Positions 55,439 to 64,000 of a stretch of 64,000 bases of DNA are shown here, one piece after another. The notes below the pieces were generated by a model. The model had not been told where the DNA came from and searched no databases. It saw only the letters and a list, made by a program, of their open reading frames with translations. The position numbers and the translations under genes were made by a program. The stretch comes from Cordilura impudica (lineage: Eukaryota > Arthropoda > Insecta > Diptera > Scathophagidae). Location of the stretch: NCBI GenBank assembly GCA_963682025.1, contig OY821518.1, forward strand, positions 235,454,152-235,518,151, read 5' to 3'. Every line of letters begins with the position of its first letter. Within the stretch, counting starts at the first letter, position 1.

Positions 55439-58090
55439 CTACGTTATTTCTATACATTCTCTTATCAGTGGGTAAGAGGAATTTTCAATTTTGGCAAAGT
55501 AATTGTTATTAATCCTTGATATGAAATCGATAATTTTTTCATAACCGGTTTCTTCATGAAGAAGATTTGTAGGATACCTCCAGTACTTTTTATATATCAT
55601 TTTAAGACATTTGTTTTGTATAATTTGTAAGCGTTTTAGGTGGCAGTTGGCAGCGTCACTCCAAATAGGACACGCATATGTTAATATTGGCCTTATAACA
55701 CTTTTGAAGAGTAGATTTTTGTTTTTGGGGTTTAGAAATGACCTTCTATTTAGTAGTGGCCATAATGCTTTAAATGATTTTATAGCTTTTTGGCACGTAG
55801 CCATAATATGTTGTTTAAATGTAAGCTTTTTGTCCAAGACAACTCCGAGATATTTGACATCGTTAAGTACATTTATGGTATTATTTCCAATAAGAAGATG
55901 ACGTCTTGGCAGTCTTTTGGGAGATTTGTTGAATGGAAAAATTATTGCTTGGGTCTTGTTTGGATTAATTTTGATTTTCCATTTGTGGAAATATTTACTG
56001 CAATTTACAAGTCCCTTTTCCATTTTCTTCAGGAGTGCACTTGTAAGTTTGTTTGAAGAAATTAACGCAGTGTCATCTGCGTAATAGGCAATTTTCATAT
56101 ATTTTGGGACTTTAAAATCGATGTATATATCGAGTAAAGCAATGGCGACAAGACTGATCCTTGAGGTAACCCTGAGGTAATGGTTTTTGGAGTTGATGTT
56201 TCATTATTAATTGCAACTTTAAAGCTTCTGTCGTGAATGAAATCTGAAATAAGTTTACATAGATATTTTGGTATATTTGCATCAAGAAGTTTAAATAAGA
56301 GGCCATTATTGCCAAACGGTGTCAAACGCTTTTTCAATATCTAACAATATTACACCCGTTGAACGTTTATTGTTTTTATTGGTGATTATTTGATTTTTAA
56401 TTCTGTTTATTTGGTGAGTAGTGCTATGTCCTTTTTTAAATCCAAATTGTTCTTTAGCAACAATAGAATTGGTCGTTACAAATTCACTAAGACGAGAATG
56501 TAGTATTTTTTCAAATACTTTACCTTAATAGACTAATAGGTCTATAGCTATTTGGGTTATTTTTTTGGCTTATTAGGTTTGTTGAAATGGTTTTTTGAAA
56601 TGGTTTGGGAAATAGTTGAGTTTGATGCAGTTGTTAAATATTATAACCAGTAATTTTAGAGCTTTGAGTGATAGTTTCTTTAAGAGCAGGTTGGGAACAT
56701 TGCCAAAACCAGGAGATTTTGAGGGTTTTATTGATGAGACAATATTCATTACTTCTTCTAGAGATGTATAAATTAAAGATTCAGAACTGGGATTTTCCTT
56801 CTTAAAATTATTTACTGTTGTATTTATTAGTGTATCTGCCGAGTGGTTATAGTTCGAAGTGAGGTTATTTGCTTGGACAAATGTATTTGCCAGGACTTCA
56901 GCCTTGTCCTTATCAGATGTTATTTTTGTATTTCCAACTTTGAAGTGAGCGATTTGATTTTTTCCTTTTCCTCGCAAGTTCCTGCTTATTTTCCAAAACG
57001 ATTTATCACCTGGTTTTAAATTGGATAATAATTGAGACCATTTCTTATTGCGCTCCGAATTAATACTTTTATCAATCATGTTACTTAGAAACTTAGTACA
57101 TTGATTATAAAAAGTTTGCTCGGCTATATTTGAAGATCGTTGGCTTTTTCTTTGAAAGCTTCTTCTTAGTTTTATATATTTCACAGTACTTTCTGGTAAT
57201 GTGTAATTATTTTGTTGAGTTATTTTAGGTGTAGACACATCCCTTGCTTCGAAAACTACATTTATAAATTTTTGGATTTCCTGATCAATTACTGCCTTGG
57301 TATTGTATATATCGGAATATAACGTGATTTTATTGTCTAAAAAATTCATATAAATGTTCCAGTTGGTTGCACTATAATCATAATAATTGAGGTCAACCTG
57401 CAAGGCCATTGACCTTTTAAGTGTACATATAATGGGGCGATGGTCTGATGGTAGTTCGTAATCCATTGTTTTTACGTCTATATTTAAAGCGGAGTTGCTT
57501 AAAATAATATCGACTGTGGATGCTTCGCGATTGTGTTGATGGGGGAATAGGGTTGGACTATTAGGATAGTGAATAAAAAAATTGCTTGATTGCTGTAGGT
57601 TGTTAAGTGCGATTCCTGCAGTATTATTTGAACGACAATTCCATGAACAATGTTTGGCATTTAGGTCACCAAAAACTATATATTCTTTGGTGGAAGGTGT
57701 TAGGTTCAAGATATCAGCACAGAAGTTATGAGTATATCTTGGTGAATATAACGAAGATACAACAATAGGTCTATTATTTATAATAACTTCAATTGAGATG
57801 TTTTCGATTGATGAGGTGTTTGAAATAAAGAGGTTTTTATGAGCGACAGATTTATGAATTAACAGAGCTACTCCTCCTCCTCTTGCATCTGTTCTGTCAC
57901 TTCTATATAAATAATAATTTTTAAAATAGGGTCTATGATTTTCTGAAAAAAAAGTTTCATTCAAAGACGCTATTTTAATATTTTCTCGTTCAATTAGTAT
58001 CTCAAATTGTTTTAATTTAGAAAAGTTCGAAATGCCATTAGCATTCAAGTGAAGCATTTTGAATTCGTTTAAATTATTAGTATAATCCAT
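55439..58090 (-). pseudogene. Jockey ORF2: endonuclease and reverse transcriptase, frame-broken
   Basis: Starts ATG at 58090, overlapping the ORF1 stop by 14 nt. Endonuclease spans about 58055-57420: MLHLNANGI, ASLNETF (catalytic E), RGGGVALLIHK, YIVFGDLNAKHCSWN and PSDHRPIICTLK. RT is at about 56760-55440: SIKPSKSPGFGNVPN, FGFKKGHSTTHQINRIKNQI (in a shifted frame), SGLPQGSVLSPLLYSIYT and IAYYADDTALIS, then KINPNKTQAIIF and the thumb KYLGVVLDKKLTFKQH. Breaks lie near 56573, 56340 and 56130. The order and motifs are those of the Jockey clade. Confidence 0.85.
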
Positions 58091-59242
58091 GGGCGTATTT
58101 TACCATTGACATTACAACTTTGATTTGTTGTACTTTTGAGGTGCACCTATGCAAATCATCCATAGCTGTAGTGAAAATATCAAAAAGCTCATCAATGCTA
58201 AATAAATCGTTGTTTGTTTTCAGCTGGTTAGCATATGTAGATTTGCTGTTATTATTGATGTTATTGTTAAAATTTGTGTTGTTGTTTCTTAAATTAGGGA
58301 AATCTCCCACATTAAATTGAAATGAGTTATTTTGTTGTTGTCTGCTTTTATTCGGACTTTTAGAAGTAACTCTTGTCCTAGTTTCCAAATAGAGAGAACG
58401 TAACGGACAGTTGATATCGTTTGCAGAGTGATCAGTTCTCTCTTTTCCTTGTTTTTTGCAATTAAAGCATGTAAAAACAGCTGGTCTTTTTTCATTTGTG
58501 TTAAACGGACACACACTTGTATGATGTTGTTCTGCACATATCATACAGGCGCACTACGATGACAATGTTCACCGCCATGGCCATACATTAAGCAGTTCCA
58601 ACATTGAGTTGGTTTATTTCTGGATCTAGATTTGTATTTTTTCCAGGAAATTATTATATTTGAAATTGTTCTTACGTTTCGTAAGGCAGTTGGGTTAAAA
58701 TTTTTACGTACAAATTGAACTTTGTAAACTGCATTATTGTTCGAACTGAATTTGGTGACTATTTCAGGTACAGAGGAAGGGGACAGGTTGTAGTTTTTTT
58801 AGCTCTGCGGTGATGTCGTCAGTTTTTATGCGGGGTAATCCGTGTAAAAAGTGGTGTATAACCTATTATCTTTGGAGCCATAAGAGTGAAACTCCAACTT
58901 ACTCTCTTTAAGAATTTGCTTGTAGCATTCGAACATTTCTTTACTTGGAGCAAAAATTTTAGTACCAATTGAAGTACGTTTGAAAATACAATCTTTACCA
59001 AGTAGTTTTTGTATTTCTGTAAATGAGGCGTTAGCTTCAACAACAATAGGTGGAGGTTTGTGTTGTTTAACCTCGTTAATATTTGATACAGGAGTTACGT
59101 CCATATCATTAAGGCCAGCAAGCAGGCTAAATCTGTTGCTTGAAGTTGACGCGATGTTCGGGTTAAAACCCGGAGGAAGTTTTGTCATCTTCTTGTTGGC
59201 AAGGAGCTTTCTTTTTGATGAAGATTTGGCCCCTCGGGCCAT
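58077..59242 (-). pseudogene. Jockey ORF1 (Gag-like, zinc knuckles), frame-broken
   Basis: Starts MARGAKSSSKRKLLANKKMT at 59242. The first 138 codons are open to 58826, basic at the N terminus and including KLPPGFNPN and a domain around KIFAPSKEMFECYKQILKES (RRM-like region of Jockey Gag). A frame-broken part (58825-58545) follows; it includes CWNCLMYGHGGEHC near 58600, a CCHC knuckle. The last open part (58544-58077) has CAEQHHTSVC and CFNCKKQGK.., two further clusters, and an N-rich tail. Such proteins bind the element RNA. Confidence 0.75.
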
Positions 59243-59436
59243 CGCTAGATTTTTTATTCCTGTTTTAAGCTGAATTGACTACCACGTGAGTTCAAATGAG
59301 ATCAAGAATAGGCAATTGCAAAAACAAAAATATACACTTGTTATTAATTTTAAATAGTGTTGTACTCTAAGCGCTTTAATTATTTACACGACCGTTCGTA
59401 AAGAGAATTGGATTCGAACTGCTAAATATCCAATGG

Positions 59437-62400
59437 TATGTAGATAAAACAGTTAAAGAAAAATCTTTCCGAGTTAATTTTGAGATTGAAGGAATATGCA
59501 AATCAACAGCAAAGTTTGTTTAAAGAATGTACACACTGTGAAGGAGCTTAATTTACGCTGTCAATCCTTCTCAAAGAGCTTTTATCCACATTTGAGTGAA
59601 ATTCCAATAGAAGACTATATGAATGTAACACCTATACTTCTTATTGGTTTAGATAATGCTTTCCTCGGTACACCTTCAGCAATTAAAGAAGCAGGAAATT
59701 GTGAAATAATAGCAATGAATTGTAAATTTGGATGATTCGCATATGGTTCAACAAATCCTTCGTGCCAGCCCACTGTTTTGTTTATCAAAGATGATCTATC
59801 GAATGAAATCGTGCAAGATTTTTTAGCAACGGAGAATTTTGGCATAAATCCTAATATCAAGCCTCTATTATCAGATGAAGACCAAGTTGCCAAAATAATA
59901 ATGGAGGACACAACGAAACGAATTGGAAAACGTTTTGAAATTGGTGTGTTATGGAAAAAATATCCTCCTGATATTCCATCAAGTTTGGAAATGGCGGAAA
60001 AACGCTTGATAACAATTGAAAGGAAAATACTTAAAGATTCTAAATATGCCGAAAAATACAATACGGAGATAGGAAATTATATTAAGAAAAGATACGCTCG
60101 CAAACTTTCTTATGAAGAAGTCACCCAAACCCGTTATCCTGTATGGTATTTACCCCATTTCGGTGTTGTTACGCCCCACAAATCAAATAAACTCAGAATT
60201 GTTTTTGATGCTGCTGCAAAAACATATGAAAGTTCCCTGAATTCCTTATTGCTAAAAGGTCCGGTGCAAGCAAAACCATTGTTAGGAATATTACTTAAAT
60301 TTCGACGAGGCGTTATTGGAGTTGCAGCGGATATCAGGGAAATGTTTTCACAAATCAAAATTCGTGAAATTGACTAGCATGCACAAAGGTTTTTATGGAG
60401 AAATGTTAATATCAATGAGCCATTACAACATTATGTAATGGTATCCATGGCCTTTGGTGCCATTTGTTCTCCATGTTGTGCGGAATTTGTAAAGAATTAT
60501 AACGCTATCGAGTATTCTCACAAATATCCTGAAGCTGTATTAACTATTATTGAAAGGCACTATGTAGATGATTTTGTATCTAGTTTCCGAAATGAAGAAG
60601 AAGCTATTTTAACTTGTCAAGAAATTGTCGAAATCCATTCTGAAGGTGGCTTTGAATTAAGAGGTTTTTTTCAAATAACAAAAAGTTGGAAGCTACTATG
60701 AATTATAAAACAACAAATTGTTCTGAAACGGTTAATATGGAAAAACAACCTACAACCGAAAAAATTTTGGGAATGTATTGGAATAAATCTGAAGATGTGT
60801 TCGAGTTTCAAACAAAATTTTATTGCCTTGGAAAAGAAATCTTTGAGGGTATTCGAGTTCCAACAAAACGAGAACTTTTAAAGATTGCTATGGCTGTCTT
60901 TGACCCATATGGTTTGATAGCAGACCTATTATTATATTCTAAAGTTTTGATTCAGAAAACTTGGCAGCAACATATTTCTTGGGATGATCCCATTCCAAAT
61001 GAATTACACAAAAAATGGAATGGAATTAAAAAATGTCAAGAACTTCAAAGTGCAACGATGTTTATCACCTAACTTATTTGGATCGAAAATCCAGTTACAC
61101 ATTTTCGTGGATGCTAGTCAAGATGCGTTTGCTGCAGTATGTTATTTTCGAATTCTGCATTCAAAAGGAGTTGATTTTTCTTTTGTGTTTGAGAAAATAA
61201 GATGTGCACCTTTAAAACTAATGAGCATCCCATGTTTGGAACTCCAAGCTGCCGTTATGGGGTCATGATTGAGTAAGACAGTTGTACAAAATCATGAGCT
61301 GCAAATTGCATCAGTACATTTTTGGTCTGACTCTCAAACTGTACTACAATGGATAAACTCAACTTGATAAACTCAACTAAAGCATTTGTAAGTCATCGTA
61401 TAGCTGAAATTTTGAATATATCTAACCCAGATCAGTGGAAATATGTACCGACACACCAAAATCCTGCAGATGTTGGAACTAGAGCTATTTATCCACCAAA
61501 ATTAACAAAAAACAGTGTTTGGAAAATTGGTCCTAAATTTCTCCAAGATGATGAAAGCCTTTGGCCAAATAAAGCATTTGAGTTGCCAAAAACTATCATA
61601 GAAGAAGAGATAAAGCCAAATTTACTTATAACTACAGCATCCGCTAACGGGTTGATTGATTTTTCCCGATTTTCTTCCTATATCAAACTTAAAAGAACTA
61701 TGGTATGGATACTTCGTTTTGCCAAACTTGTTCCCAATGTTTCAGAAAATATGCAACCAAAAGATTTTGATACTGCTGATAAGCTGATTTGTAAGATGGT
61801 ACAATCAGAATGTTTTTTGAATGAAATCAATTCGTTAAAGAACCAAATACCAGTTTCCAAAAATAGCCCATTATACCCGCTTGTGCCTTATATAGATGAC
61901 GAGGGCATTCTTCGTATTCAGGGACGTTTAGATGAAGCTCAATATTTGCCATTTGAAGCCCGAAGACCTATTATATTGCCTCAAGATCATTGAGTTTCAG
62001 AATTGATTATGAAGTTTTACCACATCAAAAATCACCATCAGAATATGAGCCTTACTATAAATGAATTACGGTAGAAATATTGGTTGCCACATGCTAAATC
62101 CGTATTCAAGAAAATTAAACGTAATTGCCATATTTGCAGGTTTGATTCAATTCAACCAAAACCACCTTTAATGGGACAATTACCTCCTGATCGCGTTACT
62201 CCATATGTACGTCCATTTACATACACAGGCGTAGATCTTTTAGGGCCCTTAAATGTGTCAATTGGCCGCAGAAGAGAAAAGAGATGGGTTGTTATTTTCA
62301 CTTGTCTCACTATACGTGCAGCACACCTTGAACTTACAGATGATTTATCAACAGATGCCTTCATTCTTTGTTTTAAAAATTTTATTAATCGTCGAGGTAC

Positions 62401-63070
62401 TCCAAAAAGAATTAGAAGTGACAATGGTACTAATTTTATTGGAGCCCAAACTCCTTAAGAAAATCTTAATATAGAATGTTTATTTAACTGTCCTGCTAAT
62501 CCTAGCTCTGGTGGAGTCTGGGAGCGTTTGATTCAAATAATAAAAAGAATTCTGCGTAAGACACTAAAAGATTCATCTCCGAAAGTGCAAACCCTCCGAA
62601 GTTTGCTGATTGAGGCTGAAAACATATTAAACTCAAGACCCCTAACAGAAATACCAATAAAATCAAACGATGATGAACCTCTTACACCAAACCACTTCCT
62701 GCTAGGTTGCTTAAATTCAACACAGACTTCAGGTAACGCTGATGAAAATATGTGCCTCCGTAAACAGTGGAAAACTTTGCAAAATTTGAAGAATCGCTTA
62801 TGGAAAAGATGGGTGACAGAATATCTTTCGCAACTCCTTCAAATGACTAAATGGAAAGATAAATCAAATCCAATTAAAGTAGATGATATTGTTATGATTT
62901 TAGATTCAACCCTCCCAAGAGGTCAATGGTTAAAAGGTCCAATTGTGAAAGTTTTTCCGGCCAAAGATGGACAAATTCGTTTCGCTGAAATCAAGACTAT
63001 CAATGGTTCAACACGCAGACCTGTTTCAAAATTAGCTATTATTGCTGTTGATGATGGTGAATCTGGATGA
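59437..63070 (+). pseudogene. BEL Pol continued: protease end, RT, RNase H, integrase
   Basis: After the Jockey element the protein resumes (YVDKTVKEKSFRVNFEIEGI). RT covers about 60090-60700, with RYPVWYLPHFGVVTPHKSNK, LRIVFDAAAK, GVAADIREMFSQIKI, SMAFGAICSPCCAEF and the catalytic box YVDDFV (about 60560). RNase H lies at about 61080-61350 (LHIFVDASQDAFAAVCYF, then FWSDSQTVLQWI). Integrase is at about 62080-62990: HICRFDSIQPKPPLMGQLPP, TYTGVDLLGPL (first D), RIRSDNGTNFIGAQ (second D), SSGGVWERLIQ (E). Stops or shifts lie near 59734, 60375, 60680, 61070, 61265, 61365, 61992 and 62456. Dead copy. Confidence 0.85.
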
Positions 63071-63072
63071 TT

Positions 63073-63086
63073 CACAGGGGGGAGAA
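63073..63086 (+). promoter_or_regulatory. BEL polypurine tract
   Basis: CAGGGGGGAGAA directly before the 3' LTR; expected second-strand primer. Confidence 0.75.
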
Positions 63087-63248
63087 TGTTCTGGTTTCAG
63101 CAGTATGATTTATATACTTTACCAAAAACACTGTAGAATTTAAACTAAATTGAAACAATAGTTTTCATAGATATATTAATATTTGTCATATAATTTTCTG
63201 TATAACTTTTTCATTATTCTTTTAAAATAAACGATGAAAGCAACAACA
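63087..63248 (+). repeat. BEL 3' LTR
   Basis: TGTTCTGGTTTCAGCAG to GCAACAACA, followed by the target duplication CTCTC. Confidence 0.87.
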
Positions 63249-63372
63249 CTCTCCACAGATTATTTTAGTTTTTTGATTTTTCTCATCTATGAACATTGTA
63301 AATTCAGAATCTCTACTAATTTTCTAGGTCCAAGACCTTTTTATTTAATTTTAGTTAAGGCGCACCGTGTTA
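63249..63372 (+). repeat. Right part of the repeat that received the BEL element
   Basis: CTCTCCACAGATTATTTTAG through AAGGCGCACCGTG, matching the - strand of 49790-49670. The left part is 53418-53459. Confidence 0.7.
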
Positions 63373-64000
63373 CGTGATAATTTGTAACAATTTGTACAAA
63401 TTAGCACAAAATTTACTGGATCCTGTTCGTTTACTTCAAAAACCCAGTAAAAGAGAACAAATGAGAGCGTAAAGTGATAATTCATTTTTTAAAACTTGCT
63501 AGTTTTTACTGGATATATTTTTGCCAGTAAAAATTAGCAAGCAAGAAAAAACATGTTTGAAATACATATGATTGAGTTTTGTGGTAAATAAAGCAAAAAT
63601 ACTACAATTCTATTTTTGTGCAAAAATTTTAAATATTAATTCTGAGGAAATTAACGATGGAAGAAGTACATAAGTAAATATTTACATAACCAGGTTTCAT
63701 TAATTTTATTTTTTTAACCTATTTTTTACCAGACTATATAAATGTTCTAATATCTTAACGAAATTTTCATGGGCCAAAAATAATTTTAGAATTTTATTTT
63801 TTTTTTCACCTGTGAAAACTGATGGTTGAGATCTCGATCGCTGGGATAATTAAACCAAAAAATTATCTGTGTGATATGTTATGATATGAAATATAAGCTT
63901 AGTACATATGACACCTAAAGCTACAGATAAATTAAAAGATTGAGGAGTTTAGTCATTATTTTTATTTATGTTCATTGAATATTTAAAAAGGGTAGGTCAA
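63373..64000. other. AT-rich stretch with one strong hairpin
   Basis: Apart from the hairpin at 63495-63541 (CTTGCTAGTTTTTACTGG, 11-nt loop, near-perfect reverse complement) no gene or repeat was recognised. Confidence 0.45.

Larger units (their letters stand above)
55136..59422 (-). mobile_element. Jockey-type non-LTR retrotransposon, full length (4287 bp)
   Basis: Flanked by the 14-bp duplication TAAATATCCAATGG (55122-55135 and 59423-59436). On the - strand it starts GCAGTTCGAATCC at 59422, has a short leader, ORF1 and ORF2 and ends in an A-rich tail (T-run at 55136-55145 on +). An exact target duplication plus a complete 5' end means a full-length insertion, later broken by indels. Confidence 0.88.
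53460..63248 (+). mobile_element. BEL/Pao LTR retrotransposon, decayed, split by a Jockey element
   Basis: The element has LTRs of 161 and 162 bp with TG...CA ends and a 5-bp target duplication CTCTC (53455-53459 and 63249-63253). Gag, protease, RT, RNase H and integrase pieces lie in the BEL order, all with BEL-type motifs. There are many stop codons and frame changes, and the LTRs differ at several sites, so it is old. Without the Jockey insertion it would be about 5.5 kb. Confidence 0.88.

Overview
This is AT-rich nuclear DNA from a fly, most likely a higher dipteran (Brachycera, possibly a calyptrate such as a blowfly or house fly; the exact taxon is inference). The only host gene recognised is an alkaline ceramidase resembling Drosophila brainwashing (bwa). 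Two consecutive exons are visible on the + strand (25291-25547 and 27258-27395), separated by a 1.7 kb intron; the first and last exons were not found. Nearly everything else that can be interpreted is transposable-element DNA, much of it inserted element into element. No tRNA, rRNA, CRISPR array or bacterial-type gene was seen.

Layout. 1-634: Helitron-like repeat. 1373-5379: a DNA transposon with a degenerate 8-bp target duplication, split by a Helentron/DINE-like element. 5355-5690: hAT remnant. 6030-8320: Tc1-like element with ~145-bp inverted repeats, split by a 657-bp Helitron (7618-8274). 8783-9584: first full copy of a dispersed 800-bp family, here called family A. 10053-11800: hAT pieces, a 146-bp MITE and a non-LTR tail. 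11842-17544 (- strand): a Ty3/Gypsy element whose Gag starts with a RING-H2 finger and which lacks an integrase. 17690-20690: hAT tail and two tandem copies of a small Helitron (family C). 20705-24187: a MITE with ~150-bp inverted repeats, then a 2.7 kb transposon with ~0.5 kb inverted repeats and an unusual transposase. 24192-28520: ceramidase exons and introns. 28527-34248: non-LTR fragments and family A copies. 35248-44975: a second Tc1-like element, interrupted by a family C Helitron and by a 7.9 kb endogenous errantivirus (36530-44397). 45066-51605: family A copies, a tandem repeat, an R1-like fragment and a PIF/Harbinger-type MITE. 51610-53376: an orphan intron-containing transposon pseudogene and a possible MITE. 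53460-63248: a decayed BEL/Pao retrotransposon split by a full-length Jockey-type element (55136-59422). 63249-64000: flanking repeat and a hairpin.

Relative ages can be read from the nesting. The errantivirus is the youngest large insertion: its two LTRs look identical over ~321 bp, and its env and most of pol are open. Even so, gag has one in-frame stop and the protease region has a one-base frame break. The BEL element, the Jockey element inside it and both Tc1-like elements are coding-dead. Family A and family B share an end architecture (hairpin followed by CTTACTTG at one end, TATACCC at the other, and a GTCY microsatellite), which fits Helentron-associated DINE-1/INE-1-type elements.
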